The notes under the pieces are model-generated. The model saw only the letters and a program-made list of their open reading frames with translations, made no database searches and was not told the DNA's origin. Below, one piece after another: positions 1 through 8,400 of a DNA stretch of 14,075 nucleotides. Made by a program: the position numbers and the translations under genes. Numbering within the stretch: the first letter of the stretch is position 1; every line of letters starts with the position of its first letter. Source of the stretch: Emcibacteraceae bacterium (GTDB lineage: Bacteria > Pseudomonadota > Alphaproteobacteria > Sphingomonadales > Emcibacteraceae); NCBI GenBank assembly GCA_016763335.1, contig JAESUD010000263.1, forward strand, positions 1-14,075. The letters run 5' to 3'.

Positions 1-990
1 CCGGGCGTTCTTAACGCCTTATCAACGGGTATGTGCAGTGCCATGGATAAACAATTAACGGCATGGGAAAATGACACCTCCATAAAAGCTGTCGTTATAA
101 AGGGTTCAGGTGAAAAGGCATTTTGTGCCGGAGGTGATGTTAGAACGATTGTTGAACAAGGGCCGGAGAATAATCTGGCGGCAAAAGAGTTTTTCTCAAC
201 CGAATATAAAATGAATGCAAAGATATTTCATTTTTCAAAACCGTTTATTGCCCTGCTAGACGGCGTGACTATGGGCGGTGGCGTTGGTGTTTCCATTCAT
301 GGATCACATAGGGTTGTTACTGAAAAAACACTGTTTGCCATGCCTGAATCTGCCATTGGTCTCATCCCGGATGTTGGGGGAAGTTATTTCCTACCACGCC
401 TTCCGGGGTCGCTTGGATTATATCTTGGGCTGGCGGGGGCACGGCTTAAGGGCGCGGATATATTATATGCCGGTATTGGCACGGCTTATATGAGCTCGGA
501 AAAATTGGAAGATTTCGTCACCGCATTAAGAGACAATGATATTTCATCAAATAGTGATGTTGATAATATAATTGCCGCCTTTGCAGAAGACCCCGGCGAA
601 GCACCGCTTGATGAATTTCGCGATTTGATTGATGCGGCCTTTAGTGAAAAGACCGTTGAGGATATTTTTGATCATCTCGGCGACATTGATCATGAATGGG
701 CTCAACAAACACTTGCTGTTCTTAAAAAAGTGTCACCGATCAGTTTAAAAGTTATTACAGAACAACTTAACCGTGGCGCTAAATTAGATTTTGATGATTG
801 CATGAAAATGGAATACCGAATTGTTTGTGCAATTTCAGCCTATGCCAGTGATTTTTATGAAGGCGTGAGGGCGGTTTTAATAGATATAGACCATGCGCCA
901 AACTGGATGCCTCCAACGCTAGATGAGGTCAGTGCCGAAATGGTTATGGCTCATTTTGATAGTCCGGCGGACGGTGATTTATCCCTTTAA
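1..990 (+). CDS. 3-hydroxyisobutyryl-CoA hydrolase, 5'-truncated by window edge
   Basis: The frame is open from base 1 and the first residues (PGVLNALSTGM) match the conserved early LNAL segment of the enoyl-CoA hydratase/isomerase superfamily, so the true start lies upstream of the window and the ATG at 31 is internal. The hydrolase branch is indicated by CAGGDVR (about bases 125-145), the EYKMN segment, GGGVGVS forming the oxyanion-hole region, and the MPESAIGLIPDVGGSYFLPRLPG-type block starting at base 340, whose Glu and Asp are the acid residues of HIBCH enzymes. The C-terminal DFYEGVRAVLID segment is also typical. The family hydrolyses 3-hydroxyisobutyryl-CoA to free 3-hydroxyisobutyrate in valine degradation, in the cytoplasm. 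The stop overlaps the stop of the convergent rluA by 4 bp. The hydrolase subtype is well supported; a broader acyl-CoA hydrolase role is the main alternative. Confidence 0.9.
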   Translation, partial: PGVLNALSTGMCSAMDKQLTAWENDTSIKAVVIKGSGEKAFCAGGDVRTIVEQGPENNLAAKEFFSTEYKMNAKIFHFSKPFIALLDGVTMGGGVGVSIHGSHRVVTEKTLFAMPESAIGLIPDVGGSYFLPRLPGSLGLYLGLAGARLKGADILYAGIGTAYMSSEKLEDFVTALRDNDISSNSDVDNIIAAFAEDPGEAPLDEFRDLIDAAFSEKTVEDIFDHLGDIDHEWAQQTLAVLKKVSPISLKVITEQLNRGAKLDFDDCMKMEYRIVCAISAYASDFYEGVRAVLIDIDHAPNWMPPTLDEVSAEMVMAHFDSPADGDLSL

Positions 991-1640
991 AATTGGATAG
1001 GGCATTCAAAGGTCATTTTTTCTTTTTTAACAGGATGCATAACGGTCAAGCTTGTTGAATGAAGACAAAGCCGGTCGCTCATATCAAGGGCTTTTTCGTG
1101 GGCATAAAACCGGTCGCCGAGGATTGGATGGCCGAGTTCTTTTAAATGCACCCTAAGCTGATGGGATCTTCCAGTTAGCGGGGTGAGCTTTAGAAGGGTT
1201 TCATTTCCCCGTTCTTCGATAACTTGCCATTTAGTCTGTGAGGGTTTGCCATTTTCAAAATCAACCATTTGTTTCGGTCTGTTGGGCCAGTCACAGATAA
1301 GCGGCAGATCAATCATGCCGTTTTCACCGTCCATTTTTCCGTAAACCCGGGCTAGATATGTCTTATCCACATTTCTGTTTTGAAATTGAAGGCTAAAGTG
1401 CCTATGGGCATATTTATTAAGTCCCATCACCATTAGGCCCGATGTGTCCATGTCGAGCCTGTGAACCGTTAGCGCACCTGGAAATTCTGATTTAGCCCTT
1501 TTTTCCAGACAATCGGCAAGGTTCGGCGTTTTGCCCGGAACAGAGAGAAGTCCCGGTTGTTTATTTAAAATGAGCATATCTTCATCATTATAAATAACAT
1601 TGAGAAAAGGACTGGTTGATGGGGCATAATTTTCTATCAT
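987..1640 (-). CDS. rluA: RluA-type dual-specificity rRNA/tRNA pseudouridine synthase
   Basis: The 217-aa protein is close in length and sequence to E. coli RluA (219 aa). It has the N-terminal MIENYAP start, NKQPGLLSVPGK at residues 26-37, the catalytic motif HRLDMDTSG at 60-68 with catalytic Asp63, PLICDWPNRPKQ in the middle, and TGRSHQLRVH plus GHPILGDRFY towards the C-terminus. RluA isomerises U746 of 23S rRNA and U32 of several tRNAs in enteric bacteria; the same targets are inferred here. There is no S4 domain, which fits the RluA rather than the RluC/RluD subgroup. The start at 1640 agrees with the family N-terminus, but no Shine-Dalgarno sequence is visible before it. A TATAAT hexamer lies at 1652-1657 on the coding strand. 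The 3' end runs 4 bp into the convergent hydrolase gene. Confidence 0.93.
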   Translation of the reverse strand: MIENYAPSTSPFLNVIYNDEDMLILNKQPGLLSVPGKTPNLADCLEKRAKSEFPGALTVHRLDMDTSGLMVMGLNKYAHRHFSLQFQNRNVDKTYLARVYGKMDGENGMIDLPLICDWPNRPKQMVDFENGKPSQTKWQVIEERGNETLLKLTPLTGRSHQLRVHLKELGHPILGDRFYAHEKALDMSDRLCLHSTSLTVMHPVKKEKMTFECPIQF

Positions 1641-1779
1641 AATATGTTGTTATTATATAGTCTGAGACCTAAAGAACAGAGAAAAATAACATCTAAAGCA
1701 TTATGAGAAAATCATTAGGAGTATGGTGCGCTTGGGTGATTTATAACCAACCGATAATATTTTAAAATAAGGAACAACA
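1641..1779. other. Divergent intergenic region rluA / ddaH
   Basis: This 139-bp AT-rich gap must hold both divergent promoters. For ddaH, GATAAT at 1753-1758 is a 5-of-6 match to a -10 box, with TTGGGT at 1732-1737 as a weak -35 only 15 bp away. A ribosome binding site AAGGAA lies at 1769-1774, five bases before the ATG at 1780. No other gene or strong palindrome is seen. Confidence 0.4.
1652..1657 (-). promoter_or_regulatory. Candidate -10 element for rluA
   Basis: The minus strand reads TATAAT, a perfect -10 match, 11 bases before the rluA ATG. No convincing -35 hexamer is found 16-18 bp further upstream. If used, transcription would start only about 4-6 bases before the ATG, giving an almost leaderless mRNA, which would fit the absence of a Shine-Dalgarno sequence. 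In such AT-rich DNA the hexamer could be chance. Confidence 0.3.
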
Positions 1780-2541
1780 ATGTTTAAATATGCCATTGTA
1801 AGAAAACCCTGTAAAGCCATGATTGATGGACTATCTGATGCTGATTTGGGAGCGCCGGATTATGAAAATGCCTTAAAACAGCATGATGATTATATAGCGG
1901 CTTTAAAAGAATGCGGCCTTGAAGTAACCGAGCTAGACTTGGTTGAAGAATATCCTGATAGCTGCTTTGTGGAAGATGTGGCATTAATGACACCGCACTG
2001 TGCAATTCTGACTAATCCCGGTGCCCCGAGCCGTCGCGGCGAAGTGGAACATATTGCCCCAACGGTTAGAAAGTTTTATGAAAACGTAGAAGAAATTAAA
2101 TCACCGGGAAATGTTGAGGCCGGAGATATTATGATGGTTGGGGATCATTATTATATCGGTCTATCTGCCCGTACTAACCAACAGGGTGCTGATCAGCTCA
2201 TTGCCATTTTAGGAAAATACGGCATGACTGGTTCTGTGATGGCATTGTCAGAAGTGCTTCATTTAAAAACTGGACTGGGTTATCTCGAAGATAATAACCT
2301 TCTGGCATGTGGTGAGTTTTTAACAAAAGCCGAATTTCAGAAATATAATATCATTGAAATTGCTGATACTGAAAGCTATTCAGCCAATAGTGTCTGGATA
2401 AACGGAACGGTTCTGGTGCCAAAAGGATATCCGGGTACATCCGATGTAATCAGAAATGCTGGATATAAAGTTAGAGAAGTTGATGTTTCAGAATATCGAA
2501 AGCTCGATGGGGGCTTGAGTTGCTTATCACTTAGATTTTGA
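1780..2541 (+). CDS. ddaH: NG,NG-dimethylarginine dimethylaminohydrolase (DDAH)
   Basis: The 253-aa protein resembles Pseudomonas aeruginosa DDAH along its whole length. Landmarks are PDSCFVED at 59-66, NPGAPSRRGE around 79-88, VEAGDIMMVGDHYYIG at 112-127, LHLKTGLGYLE at 160-170, and the C-terminal DGGLSCLSLRF. The catalytic triad of the guanidino-modifying superfamily is present as Glu113, His161 and Cys248, each one residue lower than in the Pseudomonas enzyme. The family hydrolyses asymmetric dimethylarginine or monomethylarginine to citrulline plus the methylamine, through a covalent thiouronium on the Cys. Arginine deiminases are much longer and carry different flanking motifs, so DDAH is preferred. 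The role is probably use or removal of methylated arginine from protein turnover. The gene is followed by 105 bp before the efflux operon on the same strand; co-transcription is possible but not shown. Confidence 0.93.
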   Translation: MFKYAIVRKPCKAMIDGLSDADLGAPDYENALKQHDDYIAALKECGLEVTELDLVEEYPDSCFVEDVALMTPHCAILTNPGAPSRRGEVEHIAPTVRKFYENVEEIKSPGNVEAGDIMMVGDHYYIGLSARTNQQGADQLIAILGKYGMTGSVMALSEVLHLKTGLGYLEDNNLLACGEFLTKAEFQKYNIIEIADTESYSANSVWINGTVLVPKGYPGTSDVIRNAGYKVREVDVSEYRKLDGGLSCLSLRF

Positions 2542-2646
2542 TATATAATCATTTTTGCTCCTGAAAAATAACAAAAAAATGCAGGGTTTGCAATCCTACT
2601 GCGTATAACAAGATATTGAAGACATTATATTTTAAAGGAAGCAAAC
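2542..2646. other. Intergenic region ahead of the efflux operon
   Basis: This 105-bp AT-rich gap contains an A/T-only inverted repeat, ATTTTT at 2551-2556 and AAAAAT at 2564-2569, which is too weak to call as an intrinsic terminator. A poor sigma-70-like pair, TTGCAA at 2588-2593 and GATATT at 2612-2617 with an 18-bp spacer, is the best promoter candidate. The Shine-Dalgarno sequence AAGGAA at 2635-2640 lies six bases before the ATG at 2647. Confidence 0.35.
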
Positions 2647-4101
2647 ATGGCCCGTGCCAGTTTCTATGGTTCAAAATACAAACTATTTTGCGCAACTGCA
2701 TTAGCGGGTTTGTTGGTCGTCGGCTGTGCGCCGCAATATAATGTTGATGAGCAATTAAATATGGTTGCGGCACCCGCACTCTGGCAAAGCCCAAATATGG
2801 AAAAGGTTAGGTCAGAATTAAGGTGGCTAGATAATGATAATATTCAGGATTTACCTGAAATTGTCATGCAAGCCCTTGAAAATAATCCCGACCTAAGAGT
2901 TTCCGCAAACCGTTTAAGAACGGCTATGGCTCAACAGCAAATTGCCAGCGGTTCCCGAAATATTACAGGCAACATTTCTGCCAGTGCGTCAAGGAACGGT
3001 GATTTTCAATCCGGCACGTCTGATAATCAAGGTTTTTCACTAAGAGGAAGTCTTTCTTGGGAAGCTGATATTTGGGGTCGGTTGGCCAGTGATAATGCGG
3101 CGGCACAACAAAATGTACTCGCCGTTAAAAATGACCTTGAATTTGCCAGAATGTCGCTCGCCACAAGAACGGCACAACGTTGGTTTGATGTCACCGAGTC
3201 TGTGATGCAAAATGAACTTCTTGAGTTAAACCTTGAAAAATTGCTTCAAGCGCAAGACCTTGTTCAAAGCAGGTATAGTCGAGGGTTGGTTGATGTTCTT
3301 GATGTGCTGCAGCTTAATACTAATTTAGCAACGGCGAGGTCGAACCTCGCTAATCAACGTCAAACGGTAACGCAGCGTATGCGCTTGCTTGAAACTCTTA
3401 TCGGATCATATCCGTCGGGAATAGTTGAGCGGGACGCTAACCTGCCTGACCTTGACGGTACAATAAGTATGGGAATTCCAGCGGATATGCTTGCGGCAAG
3501 GCCGGATATTTCGGCAGCAAAAAGTCGTGTTTTAGAAGCCAAGTATGATTTAAATGTCGCTAAAAAAGCGCTTTATCCATCATTAAGTATTTCTGGAAGC
3601 ACGACAGCCAGCGGCGATGATCTTGCGGATATCGTCGATATTGATCGCCTTCTCTGGAGTGTGGTTGGTAATTTAGTCCAACCTATACTTGACGGCGGCC
3701 GCCGCCGCCAACAGGTGGTGATTAATGAAGTAAATCTGGACAGCAGTTTGGCCAGTTACCTTCGGGTCATACTAAACGCATATGAGGAAGCCGAGAATGC
3801 CCTTACAGCCGAAGTAACCTTGGCGGAACAAGAACAGTATTTATCAATTGCAGTTGAAACGGCCCTTGATAGTGAGGAAAAAGCACTTGAGCAATATGCT
3901 AAAGGGCTAACGGATATTCTTTCACTAATTAATGTTCAGCGTAGCCGTATTTCATCGCAGCAAAGCCTGCTTCGGGTGAAACATAGGCGTTTGCTGAACA
4001 GGGCAGATTTGCATCTGGCTCTCGGCGGACAAAATATTGAAAATTATATCAATCAAATGGCTGACGCGGCACAGGCAGCTGGTAATCAGGAAAGTTTATA
4101 A
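2647..4101 (+). CDS. RND efflux outer-membrane lipoprotein (TolC/OprM/NodT type)
   Basis: This 484-aa outer-membrane factor starts with a lipoprotein signal peptide: charged residues, a hydrophobic stretch at about 12-25, and the lipobox VVGC with the lipidated Cys27. The mature part shows the duplicated OEP architecture. The first repeat carries SWEADIWGR at 137-145 and RYSRGLVDVLDVLQ at 209-222; the second carries ADMLAARPDISAAK at 279-292, PILDGGRRR at 346-354 and YAKGLTDILSLI at 417-428. The length is normal for OprM/NodT proteins. A trimer would form the outer-membrane exit duct for the adaptor and pump encoded next. The stop codon overlaps the adaptor start as TAATG (one shared base), indicating translational coupling. 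It is the first gene of the operon, whereas in many RND operons the outer-membrane gene is last. Substrate cannot be read from the sequence. Confidence 0.95.
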   Translation: MARASFYGSKYKLFCATALAGLLVVGCAPQYNVDEQLNMVAAPALWQSPNMEKVRSELRWLDNDNIQDLPEIVMQALENNPDLRVSANRLRTAMAQQQIASGSRNITGNISASASRNGDFQSGTSDNQGFSLRGSLSWEADIWGRLASDNAAAQQNVLAVKNDLEFARMSLATRTAQRWFDVTESVMQNELLELNLEKLLQAQDLVQSRYSRGLVDVLDVLQLNTNLATARSNLANQRQTVTQRMRLLETLIGSYPSGIVERDANLPDLDGTISMGIPADMLAARPDISAAKSRVLEAKYDLNVAKKALYPSLSISGSTTASGDDLADIVDIDRLLWSVVGNLVQPILDGGRRRQQVVINEVNLDSSLASYLRVILNAYEEAENALTAEVTLAEQEQYLSIAVETALDSEEKALEQYAKGLTDILSLINVQRSRISSQQSLLRVKHRRLLNRADLHLALGGQNIENYINQMADAAQAAGNQESL

Positions 4102-5498
4102 TGAACAAGAGTAAATCACAGCTTAAAATTGTTGCGGGTATATTTATATTTACAGCCATTGCATTTACCGTCATGTATATTTCCCGCCCGACTGCTCCTG
4201 TTGAGAAACTCGAAGACCGTGTTGAAAGATTAGAAGTTATTACGGCAAAGAAACAAGATGTATTTCCGACTGTAAATACACAGGCCGTGGTGGAAAGCAG
4301 ATTGAACATTAACTTAAAATCACAAGTTTCAGGGCAAATTGTTTTTGTATCACCTAAATTTCTCTCCGGTGGTTTCTTTGATACCGGCGATGTTATTTTA
4401 CAAATAGACCCAAGTGATTATGAGCTTGCGTTGATACAGGCAGAAGTCAATGTGGCGAAAGCCGAGCAAACACTCAGCGTTGAAAAAGAACAGGCGGATA
4501 TTGCAAAGCGTGATTGGCAAAAATATGGCCAGGGTGAAGCTACGGAACTTGTGTTGCGCATCCCTCAGTTACGAGAGGCAGAAGCAGGTCTAAAAGGTGC
4601 TCAGGCCAATTATGCGGCCCAGCGTATCCGGCTTGAGCGCACAGAAGTAAAAGCCCCTTTTCCGCTTATGATTGATCAGAAGCAGGTTGACCTTGGTCAG
4701 ATCGTTAGCAACAATCAGGAACTTGCCTTGGTTTTTGGTACCGAAGAAGCCGAAATTCGCATGCCACTCAGTCAGAAACAAATTGATCTACTTAATGTTA
4801 CCAATGTCGGGATATTGGCAGCAGAAGATGTACTTGATGTTAAAGTGCGGGACTTGACCCGTGATAATAACATAATATGGAACGCTAAAATTTTGCGCTT
4901 TGAAAGCTCTATTGATAGAAAAAGCAGGGTATATTATGCCGTTGCCACTATTTATGATCCAATGAACCTTAAGCAAGATAAAGAAACACCACCATTATTG
5001 CCGGGTGTTTTCGTTGACATTGAAGTGCAGGGGCCAAAAATTTCCGGCGTTTTTCAAGTGCCGGTAAAAGCCATGCGCGATGATGATAATATCTTTATTT
5101 ATGAAGATGAAAAACTGATAACAAAACGTGTTGTGGTGCTTGATCGCAACGATGATTTTATCACAATTATTTCAGGATTAGAAGTCGGTGACACAATCAC
5201 TGTATCGCCACCATTTTCATATGTTCCAGGAATGAAGTCGCTGATTGCCAGTCTTGATGGTGTTCCTGTTGCTGGCCGTGGTGGCAGACAAGGTGGCGGT
5301 AGACCCGGCGGCGCAGCGCCTGCTTCCCGTCCCGCGACAACGGCAACCGCCGCTGAAAACCCGGCAAATGCACCCGCCTCAGCGGATGGTCAAGGTAGCA
5401 GAGCTGAAAGGGCAAACCTGACACCGGAACAACGCGCAACTAGACGAGCAGGCAGACAGGCGGCAGGGGTAACACCGCCACAAGGAGGTAACCAATGA
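4101..5498 (+). CDS. RND efflux periplasmic adaptor (membrane fusion protein)
   Basis: This 465-aa adaptor has an uncleaved-looking N-terminal membrane anchor at about 10-28 with no lipobox. A lipoyl half-domain follows (NLKSQVSGQIVFV at 71-83, with DTGDVILQIDPSDY at 94-107), then an alpha-helical hairpin at roughly 110-180. The second lipoyl half begins at VKAPF (183-187), and beta-barrel and membrane-proximal domains reach about 385. These are the standard HlyD/AcrA-family parts that bridge pump and outer-membrane duct. Residues about 390-465 form a low-complexity Gly, Arg, Ala and Pro-rich tail including LTPEQR at 440-445; this is longer than the core fold needs and is probably disordered. 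The gene overlaps both neighbours: one base with the outer-membrane gene and 4 bp (ATGA) with the pump gene. Confidence 0.95.
   Translation: MNKSKSQLKIVAGIFIFTAIAFTVMYISRPTAPVEKLEDRVERLEVITAKKQDVFPTVNTQAVVESRLNINLKSQVSGQIVFVSPKFLSGGFFDTGDVILQIDPSDYELALIQAEVNVAKAEQTLSVEKEQADIAKRDWQKYGQGEATELVLRIPQLREAEAGLKGAQANYAAQRIRLERTEVKAPFPLMIDQKQVDLGQIVSNNQELALVFGTEEAEIRMPLSQKQIDLLNVTNVGILAAEDVLDVKVRDLTRDNNIIWNAKILRFESSIDRKSRVYYAVATIYDPMNLKQDKETPPLLPGVFVDIEVQGPKISGVFQVPVKAMRDDDNIFIYEDEKLITKRVVVLDRNDDFITIISGLEVGDTITVSPPFSYVPGMKSLIASLDGVPVAGRGGRQGGGRPGGAAPASRPATTATAAENPANAPASADGQGSRAERANLTPEQRATRRAGRQAAGVTPPQGGNQ
5482..5489 (+). promoter_or_regulatory. Near-perfect Shine-Dalgarno for the RND pump, inside the adaptor gene
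   Basis: AAGGAGGT matches the full anti-Shine-Dalgarno core and ends five bases before the pump ATG at 5495. It lies within the last codons of the adaptor gene (encoding part of PPQGGNQ). With the ATGA stop/start overlap this predicts strong, coupled initiation of the pump. Confidence 0.85.
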
Positions 5499-8400
5499 AA
5501 AATTTAATCGCATGGTTTGCCGATAATCACGTCGCTGCAAATCTACTTATGATGCTGATTATTATTGGTGGGATTGTGAGCGTGCCGCTTTTACGCACAG
5601 AAGTTTTCCCGGTTATTACGCCCAACGAAATCACCGTTTCTGTCAGTTACCTTGGTGCGGGTCCAAACGAAGTAGAAGATAATATCACCATCCCCATCGA
5701 GGAAGCCTTAAAGGGCGTCGCCAATATTAAGAAAACATCGTCCCGTTCAAGACGGGGTACTTCGAGGGTTACTCTTCAACTTGACCGCGGTGCCAATGTT
5801 CAGATTGTTATGGATGAAATTCAGTCACGAATTGACGGTATCCGTTCGTTCCCGCGCGATATTGAACCGCCGCGTGTTCGCCACGATATTCAAAATGATG
5901 ATATTATAGACATCATTGTTTCCGGTGATACCGATCAGAAAACGCTGGCGGCGGTGGCTAGACGGGTACGGTCGGATTTACTCTCGTTACCGGATGTAAC
6001 GTTAATTGATGTGCGCGGAATGCCGCCTAACACCATCAGTATTGAAGTTTCAGAATTTGATCTGCGCCGTCTCGGACTTTCCATGTCCAGTGTCGCAAAT
6101 GCCATTAGTGATAGCTCGGTTGATATTTCTGTGGGATCAATCCGAAATGGATTTGGTTCATTGCAAATAAGAGCAGAAGGACGCGCTTATTATGAAAAAG
6201 AATTTGCTGATATAACCATCCTGCAGCAGCCTAATGGTGTGCGCATAAAACTTGGAGATATTGCCGAAATTAAAGACGGCATTAGCGAACGGTTCTTTAT
6301 TTTTAGGTCAAAGGGAAAACCGTCAATTGTTCTTGAAACCCAGCTTAGCCCCGGTCAGGATGTATTAAAATTAACTACGGCAGTTAAAGATTATCTTGAA
6401 GTTGCTAAGCCGACCTTCCCGCAAGGGATCACTGTAACCACTTGGCGCGACGATAGTGTTGAATTTCATCAACGCCTTGAAATGTTAATTTCAAATAGTC
6501 TTACTGGCCTTGTGCTTGTGTTTATTTTGCTCGTGATGTTCTTACGGCTGGATCTGGCCTTATGGGTGACGTTCGGTATTGTCATCGCCTTCAGTGGTGC
6601 CTTTATGATCATGAAATTGTTTGATTTTTCAATAAATCAGATTTCCCTGTTTGGTTTTTTATTGGTGCTGGGGATTGTTGTTGATGATGCAATTGTTGTC
6701 GGCGAGGGTATTCATGCAACACAACGAAAAGGAAAAATAGGGTTAAAAGGCGCGATATTTGGTGCTCAGAGTTTATCTCTGCCAATAATTTTGTCAGTAT
6801 TTACAACTATTCTCGCGGTTATGCCGCTGTTAATGTTTGAATCAGAAACGGGTCAACAGGCACGTGATATTGCGGTTGTGGTTTCCGGTGCGCTGATATT
6901 TTCACTGGTGGAATGTTTGCTTATACTACCCTGTCATTTATCGAGCACAAAACCGTTTGAGCCAAATTTTGTCTGGTACCAGAAATTTCGCGTATTTCAG
7001 AAAAAAGTCGCGCAGTGGTTAATTGATTTTGCCAGATATACCTATAAGCCATTTGTTGAAAAATGCCTGCGCGTTAAATATTTATCGGTGACCATTTTCT
7101 TCTCTGTACTTGTCTTATTTATTACCGCTTATTCGCTCGGGTTTGTGCGCTCGTCTTTTAATCCTGAAATTCCCAGTAATATTATTCGTTACAGTGTTGA
7201 GCTCGCCGAGACAGCCCCGGAAGGAACCGGCGAAAGAATTCACGATGCCATGGTTGACGCCATTGGTGGTCCCGGCGGTTTAGAAGAAGAATATGAAAAG
7301 AAGACCGGCCTAGCACGTAATATTCTTTTCCCGAATTATGATAGTTTTGTCTTTGGAAATAATATTCGTATGTCGCTAGAAATGTCGTCAGAGGCGATGG
7401 CCATTCTTGATGCGGAAGAGGTCATGAGTGCATGGGAGAAACGGGTTGGTGAAATACCGGAAGCCGTTGAAGTGACACTTAGGAATTCCAGAAATACCGG
7501 CCGCCGCGGTGGTGATTTAAGTTTTTATGTTTCTGCCAGTGATCAGGAAGGACTTGAAAGTGCCGTTGAGCGCATCAAACTCGAAATGAGAGATATTCAA
7601 GGTCTAACGCAGATTTATGATAATAGAGACCGCACTCGTCAGGAACTCAGACTATCCCTTAAGCCGGAAGCGGAGCATTACGGACTTACACTAGGCACAC
7701 TAAGCCAGCAAGTTCGCCTTGGCTTTTACGGGCGGATTGTTCAGCGTATACCAAGGGACGGTGAAACCATAGATATTCATGTGCGATATCCGCTCAAAGC
7801 GCGACAAAACCTGAATGCGCTACGCGAAATGTATATTAAAACACCGGATGGTGGCGAAATTCCGTTTAACATGGTGGCAACAATGGAATATGTGCCGCTG
7901 ATTAGTTCACCTGAAAGGATTAATGGTCAAAATACTATCAAAGTTCAGGCACGTATGAATAAAAATATCGTCTCGCCTTATGAAGCTTATAAATATCTGG
8001 AGGACGGTATATTCATCAATTTGGTAAAGGAAGTGCCGGGCTTTGCCGTTATTCCTGATGGACAAGTTGAAGAGCAAGGAATTTTCTTCGGCGAGATTAC
8101 ATTTTATTTATCTCTGGTCTTAATGGCGATTTATGCGTTACTTGCCATTGGTCTAAGATCTTATATTGAACCAATTATTATTTTGACGGCGGTGCCGTTT
8201 GGTTTCGTTGGCGCTATTATTGGTCATTTGATTATTGATATGCCGGTGAGCCTTTACTCATTCCTCGGGCTATTCGCCGCGTCGGGTGTGGTGATTAATG
8301 ATAATCTCGTACTTGTAGATTGTATCAAAAGCTTAAAAAAGCAGGGAATGCATTTTAGCGAAGCCATTGCCGAGGGCGGAAGAATGCGCTTTCGGGCTAT

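Noticed and set aside
31..990. A complete hydrolase gene starting at the ATG at 31.
   Set aside because: The frame is open to base 1 and the residues before this ATG match the conserved family N-terminal region, so the gene is truncated.
3692..3714. GC-rich repeat-like stretch.
   Set aside because: It encodes the DGGRRRQ motif common in outer-membrane factors, so codon content explains it.
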